Origin: Microbacteriaceae bacterium
GTDB taxonomy: Bacteria > Actinomycetota > Actinomycetes > Actinomycetales > Microbacteriaceae
Assembly: GCA_025464995.1 (NCBI GenBank)
Contig: JAODMO010000016.1
Location: 40,369-104,368 of the forward strand
Reading direction: 5' to 3'
DNA length: 64,000 nt
A program made the translations under genes and the position numbers. Positions within the stretch are counted from its first letter, which is position 1; every line of letters starts with the position of its first letter. Positions 16,077 to 23,783 of this stretch are shown one piece after another. The notes below the pieces were generated by a model. The model saw only the letters and a list, made by a program, of their open reading frames with translations, made no database searches and had not been told where the DNA came from.

Positions 16077-16379
16077 ATGCCGAATATCCTCGATCACCCG
16101 GACCTGCGCGAGGCCACCGAGTCGGTCGAGGAGACGCGAATCGACGACCCGTGGGTCACGCTGGTCTGGAATGATCCCGTCAACCTTATGAGCTACGTGT
16201 CGTACGTCTTCCGCAGCTACTTCGGGTTCTCCCGCGAGGAGGCGGAACGACGGATGCTACAGGTGCACCACGACGGACGCGCCGTCGTGGCCACCGGCGG
16301 CCGCGAGGAGATGGAGCGGCACGTCGAGGCGATGCACGACTTCGGCCTGTGGGCGACGCTGCAGAAGGCGGACTCATGA
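16077..16379 (+). CDS. clpS: ATP-dependent Clp protease adaptor ClpS
   Basis: A 100-residue N-end-rule adaptor that delivers proteins with destabilising N-terminal residues to ClpAP/ClpCP. Typical segments are WVTLVWNDPVNLMSYVSYVF, the Clp-binding RMLQVHHDGRAVVATGGREE and EAMHDFGLWATL near the end. The Asn-Asp of WNDP forms part of the N-degron pocket. Its stop overlaps the DUF2017 start by 4 nt (ATGA), a conserved actinobacterial coupling. Confidence 0.95.
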   Translation: MPNILDHPDLREATESVEETRIDDPWVTLVWNDPVNLMSYVSYVFRSYFGFSREEAERRMLQVHHDGRAVVATGGREEMERHVEAMHDFGLWATLQKADS

Positions 16380-16909
16380 TCGCCTTCCACGCGGACGACT
16401 CGGGGCACATCGTCGGGGGCTTCACCCCGTTGGAGGCCGACATCATCGCCGACCTCGCCGCCCAGGTGGCGGGCATGCTCGGCGGCATCGCCGGCTCGAA
16501 CGACGCCGACCCGCTGTTCGAGACGGTCGGCATCGGCGGCCGCGACGCCATCGACGCCGATCCCGCGATCGCCCGCCTGCTGCCCGACGCCTACGGCGAC
16601 GACGACTCGTCGCGGGACTTCCGCCAGCTGACCGAGCGTTCCCTCGCGAGCCGCAAGGTCGCCAACGCGAGAGTCGTGATCGACACGCTCGCGCGGCCGG
16701 ATGATGCGCTCGTCCTCTCCCCCGTCGAAGTCCAGGCCTGGCTCCGCGCGCTGTCCGACATCCGGCTCACCATCGCGGCGCGGCTCGGCATCGAGCGCGA
16801 CGGTGATGCGGGGGCGACCGGCAGCGACGCCGCCCTCGCCCTGCACGACCTCTACGACTGGCTCGGCTATGTCACCGAGTTGCTGCTCGAGGCGCTCGAC
16901 CACGACTGA
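16376..16909 (+). CDS. DUF2017 family protein
   Basis: A 177-residue protein. It opens MIAFHADDSGHIVGGFTPLE and continues with ADIIADLAAQVAGML, a central RQLTERSLASRKVANARVV segment, and a helical C-terminal part ending LHDLYDWLGYVTELLLEAL. These features match DUF2017, a family encoded next to clpS in actinobacteria. It is soluble and mainly alpha-helical. A role in Clp-linked proteolysis or its control is suggested only by the fixed neighbourhood. Confidence 0.88.
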   Translation: MIAFHADDSGHIVGGFTPLEADIIADLAAQVAGMLGGIAGSNDADPLFETVGIGGRDAIDADPAIARLLPDAYGDDDSSRDFRQLTERSLASRKVANARVVIDTLARPDDALVLSPVEVQAWLRALSDIRLTIAARLGIERDGDAGATGSDAALALHDLYDWLGYVTELLLEALDHD

Positions 16910-16928
16910 GACCTGCGAGAGTGGGTGC

Positions 16929-17279
16929 GTGGACAATGTGACGGCCGAGGAGTTCGAACGACTCGTGGTCGACGAGCTCGACGCCCTCCCCGACGACATG
17001 GTCGACGGCCTCGAGAACGTCGTCTTCGTCACCGAAGACCGGCCGGAGGACGGCTCGCTCGACCTGCTGGGGCTGTACGACGGCGTGGCCCTGACGGAAC
17101 GCGGCCAGTACGGGTTCGGCGAACTGCCCGACCGCATCATCCTGTACCGGGAACCGCTGCTCTCGGTGAGCACGCACCTCGAGGAGCTGAAAGACCAGAT
17201 CCACGTGACGCTCGTGCACGAGATCGCGCACTTCTACGGCATCGACGACGACGAACTGCACGAACTCGGCTGGGGCTAG
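16929..17279 (+). CDS. Small zincin metallopeptidase-family protein (minimal HExxH, DUF1025 type)
   Basis: A 116-residue protein with a C-terminal zinc-binding motif, HEIAHFYGIDDDELHELGW. HExxH plus the downstream Asp/Glu-rich ELHELG is typical of the possibly proteolytic PF06262 (Zincin_1) group found after clpS/DUF2017 in actinobacteria. Whether the members have peptidase activity is not established. A GTG at 16929 was taken as start; GTG 16938 is possible. It is 20 nt downstream of DUF2017 on the same strand and is probably co-transcribed. Confidence 0.85.
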   Translation: MDNVTAEEFERLVVDELDALPDDMVDGLENVVFVTEDRPEDGSLDLLGLYDGVALTERGQYGFGELPDRIILYREPLLSVSTHLEELKDQIHVTLVHEIAHFYGIDDDELHELGWG

Positions 17280-17306
17280 CCGACAGGCGGCCTCACGCCG
17301 GTCGGG

Positions 17307-18191
17307 TCAACCGACCACGAGCGGCAGTTCCGGGTCGGCCGACCACTCCTCGAGCGAACCGTCGTAGATGCGCACGGCCTTCACGCCGACCGCCGCGAGC
17401 GTCAGCGCTCCGGCGGAGGCGGAGATGCCGCCCCCGCAGTAGAGCAGCACCTCCCCGGTGCCCGACGCCCCGACGGCATTCGCATCGACCCCCGCGGCGT
17501 CGTACGCGAGGATGACCTCGACCCGGCTCTTGAGCGTGCCGTCGGCCTTGAACAGGTCGCGGCTCGAGACGTTGACACTGCGCGGGATGTGGCCGCGCCG
17601 CGAGTACCGCGTGGGGTCTGCTCCGGAGAAGCTGCCTGCGGGGAGCGAGCACACGAGCGGCCGGGAGTCGCCCTCGGCGCGCTCGACCAGCTCCTGGCGG
17701 CTCACCCACGCCGTGCGCGCCACCGTCGCCGTCCAGCGGTCGACGGGCGAGCCATCCGGTTCGTCTCCCGTGGCGACCGGCTGACCGCCCGCCTGCCAGG
17801 CCTTCAGTCCGCCGTCGAGCACCCGCGCCTGCACACCGATCCAGCGAAGCAGGTACCACAGGCGGGCAGCCCACATCGTGCCGGTCGAGTCGTAGATGAC
17901 GACCGGGCGATCGGATGCGATGCCCTGTCGCGCGAGCTCGTCTGCGATCTGCTGCGGCTGCGGGTGGGAGTAGTGCAGCGCGGCGGTGGTGTCGCTGAAC
18001 TGCGTCGCGACGTCGACGTGGTGCGAGCCGGGGATGTGCGCGGCGAGCCACAGCGGGCGTCCGTTGTCTCTGCGGTAGTCGCCGTCGAATCGCGGCGGGT
18101 GCAGTTCGAGGCTCGCGTCGAGGACCACGGGTGGATTGTTGCCGCCGAGCGAGTCGGCGAGTTCTGACACGGAGATGAAGGGAGAGGTCAC
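17307..18191 (-). CDS. Thiosulfate/3-mercaptopyruvate sulfurtransferase (two rhodanese domains)
   Basis: A 294-residue tandem rhodanese. The N-terminal inactive domain contains VLDASLELHP and HIPGSHHVDV; the C-terminal domain has HIPRSVNVSSRDLF and the active-site loop LLYCGGGISAS with catalytic Cys252. The CGGGISA loop differs from the classical CRKGVT/CGSGVT loops, so donor preference is uncertain. It is the last gene of the riboswitch-controlled thiamine operon and overlaps the upstream kinase gene by 4 nt. Thiamine synthesis needs sulfur for the thiazole ring, so a link to thiazole sulfur supply is possible but inferred. Confidence 0.9.
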   Translation of the reverse strand: MTSPFISVSELADSLGGNNPPVVLDASLELHPPRFDGDYRRDNGRPLWLAAHIPGSHHVDVATQFSDTTAALHYSHPQPQQIADELARQGIASDRPVVIYDSTGTMWAARLWYLLRWIGVQARVLDGGLKAWQAGGQPVATGDEPDGSPVDRWTATVARTAWVSRQELVERAEGDSRPLVCSLPAGSFSGADPTRYSRRGHIPRSVNVSSRDLFKADGTLKSRVEVILAYDAAGVDANAVGASGTGEVLLYCGGGISASAGALTLAAVGVKAVRIYDGSLEEWSADPELPLVVG

Positions 18192-18724
18192 CGCTCAACC
18201 CTCTCAGCATCCAGCACCGCTCGCCAGCGAGCCAGGTCGGCCACCACCGCGCGCCCGTCGACGACCGCGTCCGCGAGCGCCGCCGGGTTCTCGCGGATGA
18301 GGAAGTGCTCCTCCTGCGCCGCCCACTCGTCCCAGTACGGGGCGTACGTCTCACCGTCTCGCGCGAGCGCGCGGCGCTTCCGCAGCCCGGCGTCGACCGA
18401 CACCCAGATGCCGTAGGTCGCGTTGGCGCGGTTGGCGCGACTGAGCGCCCCGCAGCCCTCGATGACGAGCGGACGACCGGGATCGATCTCGTGCCACTCC
18501 GCGCGCTCGCCGGCCAGCCAGTCCCAGCGCTGCCAGCGCGGCCGGTCGGCGGCGAGCACGTGCTCGCGCACGTACCGGCTGCCCTCCTCCAGGCCGCCCC
18601 AGCCCGGGTACACCTCGTCGAGCTGCAGCAGTTGGGCATCGGGCGCACCCGCGACGATGGCACGCGCGAGCTCCGTCTTCCCGGAGCCGGAGCGCCCGTC
18701 GATCAGCAGCACGGGCGCCCTCAC
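18188..18724 (-). CDS. P-loop kinase-like protein in the thiamine operon
   Basis: A 178-residue P-loop NTPase of the uridine-kinase/AAA-like type. Walker A is LLIDGRSGSGKTELARAI near the N-terminus (residues 10-17), with an LDEVYPGW motif near residue 36 that can act as Walker B or substrate site, then LVIEGCGAL, and an RKRRALARDG basic lid-like segment. It is fused by 4-nt overlaps both to the thiamine ABC ATPase gene upstream and to the sulfurtransferase gene downstream. Small-molecule phosphorylation is likely. Given the TPP riboswitch, a thiamine or thiamine-precursor kinase is an attractive hypothesis, but nothing in the sequence proves the substrate. Confidence 0.75.
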   Translation of the reverse strand: MRAPVLLIDGRSGSGKTELARAIVAGAPDAQLLQLDEVYPGWGGLEEGSRYVREHVLAADRPRWQRWDWLAGERAEWHEIDPGRPLVIEGCGALSRANRANATYGIWVSVDAGLRKRRALARDGETYAPYWDEWAAQEEHFLIRENPAALADAVVDGRAVVADLARWRAVLDAERVER

Positions 18725-19710
18725 GGCAGCATCGCGATCGCCGTGTGGTCGAACCGCACGCCGACGCGGTCGCCGACGGCCGGCGGATGCAGCGGGCCGG
18801 CGATCGCGTCGACCTCGCCTATTCCGTCGTGGCGCAGCCGCAGCCGCGCGCCGTCGATCGCGGGTGTGCTCGCGATCACCGTGGCGGTGGGCGGGGCCCC
18901 GTCGATCACGACGACGGCGGACGGGCGCAACGCGACGGCTCGCGCCACGGCGGGCCCCTCCCCGGCGGCATCGACGAGGACGGCCAGTCGCGCGTCGAGC
19001 ACCGTCGTGTAGCCGAGGAACCGGGCCACCGCTGCCGATGCCGGTCGGCGCCAGACATCCGTCGGCGTACCCACCTGCTGCAGTCGCGCGGCCATCATCA
19101 CGGCGACCCGGTCGGCGACGGCGAACGCCTCGTCCTGGTCGTGGGTGACGAAGATCGCCGTGGTGCCGGTGTCGACGAGGATGCGTCGGAGGTCGCCCGC
19201 GAGCCGTTCACGCAACTCTCGGTCGAGGGCGCTGAGGGGCTCGTCGAGCAGCAGGAGCCGGGGCCGGACGGCGAGTGAACGGGCGAGCGCCACGCGCTGC
19301 TGCTCGCCACCCGACAGCTCGGTCACCCGGCGGTCGCCGAAACCGTCGAGGCCGACGAGTCCGAGCAGCTCGGCGACACGCGCCGGCTGCCCCGGGAATC
19401 CCGCGATGCGCAGGGGGTAGGCGACATTCTGCGCGACCGTGCGGTGCGGAAAGAGCTGCCCGTCCTGAAACATCAGCGCGAAGCCGCGCCGGTGCACGGG
19501 CACCGTGGTGATGTCGTCGCCGTGCCACGTGACGGTGCCGGCGTCGAGCAGCTCGAGACCCGCGATGGCTCGCAGCAGCGTCGACTTGCCGCTGCCCGAG
19601 GGGCCGAGGACGGCGAGCACCTCGCCCTCCCCCACAGAGAGCGAGACGTCGTCGACGGCGGGCATCCCGTCGAAGTCGACCCGCAGGCCGTCGACTGCCA
19701 GTGCGTCCAT
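18721..19710 (-). CDS. thiQ: Thiamine ABC transporter ATP-binding protein
   Basis: A 329-residue ABC ATPase: Walker A LGPSGSGKST near residue 33, Q-loop FQDGQLFPH, signature ELSGGEQQRVALARSLA and Walker B LLLLDEPLSALD, with the switch His in FVTHDQDEA. About 90 C-terminal residues form a TOBE-like regulatory domain, longer than E. coli ThiQ. The ATG at 19710 overlaps the permease stop by 1 nt. It powers uptake of thiamine together with the adjacent permease and lipoprotein. Confidence 0.9.
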   Translation of the reverse strand: MDALAVDGLRVDFDGMPAVDDVSLSVGEGEVLAVLGPSGSGKSTLLRAIAGLELLDAGTVTWHGDDITTVPVHRRGFALMFQDGQLFPHRTVAQNVAYPLRIAGFPGQPARVAELLGLVGLDGFGDRRVTELSGGEQQRVALARSLAVRPRLLLLDEPLSALDRELRERLAGDLRRILVDTGTTAIFVTHDQDEAFAVADRVAVMMAARLQQVGTPTDVWRRPASAAVARFLGYTTVLDARLAVLVDAAGEGPAVARAVALRPSAVVVIDGAPPTATVIASTPAIDGARLRLRHDGIGEVDAIAGPLHPPAVGDRVGVRFDHTAIAMLP

Positions 19711-21380
19711 CAGAAGGCTCCCATCGTTCCGACCCGCAGGCGCTCGACGAGCGCGACGACGCCGACCGTGACGACGGCGAGCACCACCGAGGCGGCGAGC
19801 GCCATGCCGAAATTGTCGCCGCCCGGCAGGCCGATGAGGCGGAAGATCACCACCGGCAGCGTCGGGCGGTCGGGCCGGGAGAGGAAGCTCGTCGCGCCGA
19901 ACTCTCCTAGCGCGACGGCGAAGGCGAGGCCGGATGCCGCGAGCAGGGGACGCGCGGCCGTGGCGAGATCCACGTCCCGGAGCACGCGCCACGGCGCGGA
20001 ACCCAGCACGGCGGCCGACTCGCGCATCCGCCCGTCGATGCCGGTCAGCACCGGCAGGATGGTGCGCACCACAAGCGGCAGGGCGACAAGCGCCTGGGCG
20101 ATCGGCACGAGGATGGGGCTCGAGCGCAGGTCGAACGGCGGCTGGTTGAGCGTGATGAGGAAACCGAAACCGACCGTGACCGCGGAGACTCCGAGCGGCA
20201 GCATGAGGGCGCCGTCGAAGGCCGCCAGGCCGCGGCGCAGCCCCACGGAACGCGGACGGCGTGAGATGACGAGACTCGCGGCGAGCCCGATGAGCAGGGC
20301 GATCGCGGCGGCCTGGGCGGCGATGGCGAGGGAGTTGCCGAGCGCGACCCAGACGGGCACGACGAGGGCGTTGCGCGTTCCGGTGCCACCGAGTGCGAGG
20401 TAATTGCCCACACCCCACCCCGTGGCGGTGAGCAGCGACCGCAGCACGAGCGCGACGATCGGCAGCGCGAGCAGCACGGCGACGATGACGGTCACGGCGA
20501 CCGCCGGAGCGTCGCCAGCACGGGGCGCGCGGGCGGCGAGCGCGGCCTGCACGCGGCGCTGGGCGGTGCGGCTGCCCTGGGCACGCGCGGCTGCGAGGAG
20601 CAGCAGCACGACCACGACGAGCTGCGTCACCGAGAGCACGCTCGCGGCGCGCAGGTCGAGGAACTGGGTGGTCAGGAGATAGATCTCGGTCTCGATCGTG
20701 CCGAAGCGCGTACCGCCGAGCACGAGCACGACACCGAAAGCGGTCGAGCAGAACAGGAAGACGATGGATGCCGCGGAGGCTATCGCGGGCGCGAGCCTCG
20801 GCACGGTGATGGTCCACCAGACGCGCTGCGGGCCGGCGCCGAGCACGCGCGCGGCCTCCTCCTGGCGGGAGTCGAGGCCCTCCCAGGTGATGCCGACGGT
20901 GCGCACCACCACGGCGATGTTGAAGAAGACGAGGGCGAGCATGATCGCCGCGAACGTCCCGTCGAGCCCCAGGCCGCCGAGCAGTCCGCCCTCCCGCAGC
21001 AACGTTCGGAACGCGACGCCCACCACCACGGTGGGCAACACGAAGGGCAGCACGACGAGGGCACGCAGCATCCCGCGCCCTGGGAAGCGCAAGCGGTAGA
21101 GCACGTGGGCGATGGGCAGGCCGAGCACGACGCACGTGACGGACGCGAGGGCCGCCTGACCGACGGTGAGGCCGATCAGGCGCAGCGTGCGCGGTCGACC
21201 GAGCACCTCGCCGAAGCCGCCGAGGTCGAGGGCGCCGTCGGGCAGGAGCCCGCGACCCACCATGGTGAGCACCGGCCAGGCGAAGAACACCGCCACGAAC
21301 GCGAGCGGAACGCCGGCCCCGAGCACGATCGCGAGGATCGAGCCTGGGGTCGCGGCGGTTCCACTCGAGCGTCGCGTCAC
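19710..21380 (-). CDS. thiP: Thiamine ABC transporter permease (fused two-domain)
   Basis: A 556-residue inner-membrane protein with about 12 helices in two homologous halves, as in ThiP/AfuB. Each half has an EAA-like cytoplasmic loop: EEAARVLGAGPQRVWWTITVP in the first and RESAAVLGSAPWRVLRDVDL in the second. The GTG at 21380 overlaps the thiB stop (GTGA), and its own stop overlaps the ATPase start, so the three are tightly coupled. Both halves are intact. Confidence 0.9.
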   Translation of the reverse strand: MTRRSSGTAATPGSILAIVLGAGVPLAFVAVFFAWPVLTMVGRGLLPDGALDLGGFGEVLGRPRTLRLIGLTVGQAALASVTCVVLGLPIAHVLYRLRFPGRGMLRALVVLPFVLPTVVVGVAFRTLLREGGLLGGLGLDGTFAAIMLALVFFNIAVVVRTVGITWEGLDSRQEEAARVLGAGPQRVWWTITVPRLAPAIASAASIVFLFCSTAFGVVLVLGGTRFGTIETEIYLLTTQFLDLRAASVLSVTQLVVVVLLLLAAARAQGSRTAQRRVQAALAARAPRAGDAPAVAVTVIVAVLLALPIVALVLRSLLTATGWGVGNYLALGGTGTRNALVVPVWVALGNSLAIAAQAAAIALLIGLAASLVISRRPRSVGLRRGLAAFDGALMLPLGVSAVTVGFGFLITLNQPPFDLRSSPILVPIAQALVALPLVVRTILPVLTGIDGRMRESAAVLGSAPWRVLRDVDLATAARPLLAASGLAFAVALGEFGATSFLSRPDRPTLPVVIFRLIGLPGGDNFGMALAASVVLAVVTVGVVALVERLRVGTMGAF

Positions 21381-22435
21381 GGTGTGGCGATGGCCGCCCA
21401 CTCGGTGAGCCACTGCTCGCGGTTGGCGTCGATGTCGTCGGGTGAGACGACGAACGGGTCCTCGGCGATGGCGGCGTTCTCGCTCCAGACCTCGGGCAGC
21501 GTCGCGAGGGCGTTCACTGGGAAGACATACATGCTCTCGGGGATGTCGTTCTGCACGTCGACGGAGAACAGGAAGTCGACGAGCTTCTCGGCGGCCGCGG
21601 TGTGCTTCGTACCGGCGATCACGCCGGCATATTCGGTCTGTCGGAAGCATGTGTCGAGCAGCGCCCCGGTGGGAGCCACCGTCTCACCCTCCTGCACCTC
21701 GAACGGCGGGCTGGAGGCATAGGAGACGACGAGGGGTCGATCGCCCTCGCTCGACGGTCCGGAGAAGTCGACGTAGTACGCGTCGCTCCAGCCTGCGTCG
21801 ATCTTCACCCCGTTGTCGACGAGCTGCTGCCAGTAGTCCTGCCAGCCGCCGTCGCCGAAAGCGGCGATCGTCGCGAGCAGGAAGGCGAGCCCCGGCGACG
21901 AGGAATTGGCCGCGGGCACGACGAACAAGTCGCGGTACTCGGGCTTGGTGAGGTCGGCCAGGGTGACGGGCTCGGCGATGCCCGCCTTCTCGAACCAGTC
22001 GTGGTCGACGTTCACGCACACGTCGCCGTTGTCGATCGGGGTGAGCTGCTCGAGGCCGCTGCCCGCGGGCAGTAGATACTGCTGTTCGGCGGCCGTGACG
22101 TCTTTCGAGGTGTAGTCGGCGAGCACGCCCTCGTTCACGGCGCGGCTCGCGAAGGTGTTGTCGATTCCGAAGACGACGTCGCCGAGCGGCGAGTCCTTCG
22201 TGAGCACGAGCTTGTTGACGAGCTCTCCCGCGTCACCAGCGGCCTGCACCTCGACCTCGATGCCGGTCTTCTTGGTGAACCCGTCGAGGGTTCCGTCGCT
22301 GAGGTTGAACGAGTCGTGCGTGACGAGCACGATCTTCTCTGGACTGCCGCTCGTGTCGGCGCTTGCACACCCGGAGACGCCGGCGATCGTGAGGATAGCG
22401 AGCGTGACCGCCGCTGCTGTTTTTCGCTTGTGCAC
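21377..22435 (-). CDS. thiB: Thiamine ABC transporter substrate-binding lipoprotein
   Basis: A 352-residue periplasmic-type binding protein anchored as a lipoprotein: basic N-terminus MHKRKTAAAV, hydrophobic core, lipobox AGVSGC with Cys near residue 23. The mature part shows VLVTHDSFNLSDG, FGIDNTFASRA and PVTLADLTKPEYRDLFVVP, all typical of ThiB/TbpA, plus DAYYVDFSG and MYVFPVN. The GTG start at 22435 lies just downstream of the TPP riboswitch and its expression platform, supporting thiamine as ligand. It is the first gene of a five-gene operon. Confidence 0.93.
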   Translation of the reverse strand: MHKRKTAAAVTLAILTIAGVSGCASADTSGSPEKIVLVTHDSFNLSDGTLDGFTKKTGIEVEVQAAGDAGELVNKLVLTKDSPLGDVVFGIDNTFASRAVNEGVLADYTSKDVTAAEQQYLLPAGSGLEQLTPIDNGDVCVNVDHDWFEKAGIAEPVTLADLTKPEYRDLFVVPAANSSSPGLAFLLATIAAFGDGGWQDYWQQLVDNGVKIDAGWSDAYYVDFSGPSSEGDRPLVVSYASSPPFEVQEGETVAPTGALLDTCFRQTEYAGVIAGTKHTAAAEKLVDFLFSVDVQNDIPESMYVFPVNALATLPEVWSENAAIAEDPFVVSPDDIDANREQWLTEWAAIATP

Positions 22436-22440
22436 TGTTC

Positions 22441-22490
22441 GTGCCCTTTCATTCGCTGAAAAGAGGGCACGGGTCTGGGAGAAGTCTCCC
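22441..22490 (-). promoter_or_regulatory. TPP riboswitch expression platform with alternative hairpins
   Basis: Two stems lie between aptamer and thiB. One is GGGAGA/TCTCCC (22477-22482 with 22485-22490). The other is GTGCCCT (22441-22447) with AGGGCAC (22464-22470). On the minus strand the second stem's 3' arm contains AAAGGG, the only purine-rich Shine-Dalgarno-like sequence before the GTG at 22435. This suggests ligand-dependent sequestration of the ribosome site (translational control); pairing with the aptamer was not computed. Confidence 0.6.
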
Positions 22491-22498
22491 CGTGAGAA

Positions 22499-22588
22499 TG
22501 CCTCCCTGCGCTGGCATGATCCAGATCAGGTTCGACGGTCGAAGCTTCGGTTAGCTTCCTCTCAGCCCGGCTCACCGGGCTCCCGTGT
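22499..22588 (-). promoter_or_regulatory. TPP riboswitch (THI element)
   Basis: On the minus strand the conserved aptamer sequence is present: GGGCTGAGAGGAAGC (pyrimidine-sensor helix, with the CTGAGA core) and CCTGATCTGGATCATGCCAG followed by CGCAGGGAGGCA (pyrophosphate-sensor side). Position directly before a thiamine transporter operon agrees. It begins only about 11 nt after the stop of the zinc-ribbon nuclease gene, so its promoter must lie within that gene's 3' end unless transcription reads through. Confidence 0.95.
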
Positions 22589-22599
22589 TCGCAGACAGT

Positions 22600-23685
22600 C
22601 TACAGGCGGCCGATTCGTCGGTACGACGCCACGATGAGATCGCCGCGGATGGCGGCGAGCCCGTCTTCGATGCGGTCGATGAGTCGTTCCGAGACGGAGC
22701 CTGCCACGATGTCGTGCGGGCCGAGGGGACGAAGCCTGCCCGCACGGACGCGGATGACCTCCCAGCCGACCGCGCGCAGCAGGCGGTCTTTTCTGCGGTC
22801 CTTCTCCTCGTGGCGGCCCACGTGCTCGAGTCCGTGGCGCCCGACGCTGTCGTACTCGATCGCGACGCGCAGCTCGGGGATGACGATGTCGGGCCACACC
22901 TCGAGCTGATTGAAGAACGGCCGGGCGACGCGCACGGCGTTCGGGCGCAGGTCGAACTCGAGACGGGCGTCGAACCGCTGGCGCAGGTCAGCCTCGACGG
23001 CCGACGCGACCTTCGGCGCGTGAACGCTGACGAACGCCTCGCCCACCGGCGTGCGCTCGGCTCCCGCCGCGGCGTTACGGCAGGTGCGGCATGCACGCCC
23101 CGCGAGCATCCGTTCGACCGTCGACTCCCATGTACCGTGACCGCGCGGGCAGACCCAGCGGTACGAGCGGGCGGTGCCGGTCTCGACCGCGAGGTCGGCA
23201 CGCATGCCGGGCGTGACGATGCAGAGAAGGCGTTCGCGCGTCACGGCGGATCCGTCGAGCCGCCGGCACAAGTAGCACCGGTCGTCGTCGCCCGCCTCTA
23301 TGCGGTTCGGGTCGCGCGGATGCCCGCACACGTAGGGCTCGAGGGCCGCGCCCGTGGCCGCGATCGTGGGCGGCCTCCGCTTCACCGCGAGCGCCGCGCA
23401 GTCGGGGCACCATGACGACTTGCGGCGCTCCCTGCCCGGACGGTGACGCTGCTCCTCCGGCGTGGCGACGAACACGTGGCCCGCGTCGCACTGCCAGACG
23501 AGCAGCACCTCGGCGAGCGGCGGGATCTGGGTGAGCGTGATGCCGTCGTTGAATTCGGGATGGTACTGCCTGATCAGCACCGGATACCGCTCCCATTCGC
23601 TGCGGTAGGTGCCGACCGGGTACGGCACGGCCGCGCCCTTCGACCACTGGCGGCGCGCCCACCACGTGCTGACCTGCTCTGCCAC
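22600..23685 (-). CDS. Zinc-ribbon protein with C-terminal Vsr/PD-(D/E)XK-like nuclease domain
   Basis: A 361-residue two-part protein. The N-terminal two thirds contain several zinc-ribbon/treble-clef repeats: WQCDAGHVF..WCPDCAAL, VCGHPRDP..CYLCRRLDG, and WVCPRGHGTW..RACRTCRNAA. The C-terminal part looks like a very-short-patch-repair or restriction-type endonuclease fold: PDIVIPELRVAIEYDSVGRH supplies Asp and Glu and is followed by EKDRRKDRLLRAVGWEVIRV, with the helix and final strand typical of Vsr-like enzymes. The ATG at 23685 has GAGGAG about 7 nt upstream. Possible roles are mismatch repair, restriction of foreign DNA or handling of modified DNA; none is proven. Confidence 0.75.
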   Translation of the reverse strand: MAEQVSTWWARRQWSKGAAVPYPVGTYRSEWERYPVLIRQYHPEFNDGITLTQIPPLAEVLLVWQCDAGHVFVATPEEQRHRPGRERRKSSWCPDCAALAVKRRPPTIAATGAALEPYVCGHPRDPNRIEAGDDDRCYLCRRLDGSAVTRERLLCIVTPGMRADLAVETGTARSYRWVCPRGHGTWESTVERMLAGRACRTCRNAAAGAERTPVGEAFVSVHAPKVASAVEADLRQRFDARLEFDLRPNAVRVARPFFNQLEVWPDIVIPELRVAIEYDSVGRHGLEHVGRHEEKDRRKDRLLRAVGWEVIRVRAGRLRPLGPHDIVAGSVSERLIDRIEDGLAAIRGDLIVASYRRIGRL

Positions 23686-23771
23686 GGCTGACTCCTCGGC
23701 ACGAGGGTAGCCTCGGCCCCCGACATCCGCGCGGGATCGCCCGCACCGGCCGATCTCCAGCCGCGCTCGAA

Positions 23772-23777
23772 TACGCT
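23772..23777 (+). promoter_or_regulatory. -10 box of a probable leaderless promoter (histidine kinase)
   Basis: TACGCT, 6 nt before the first ATG at 23784. Confidence 0.55.
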
Positions 23778-23783
23778 GAGGTC

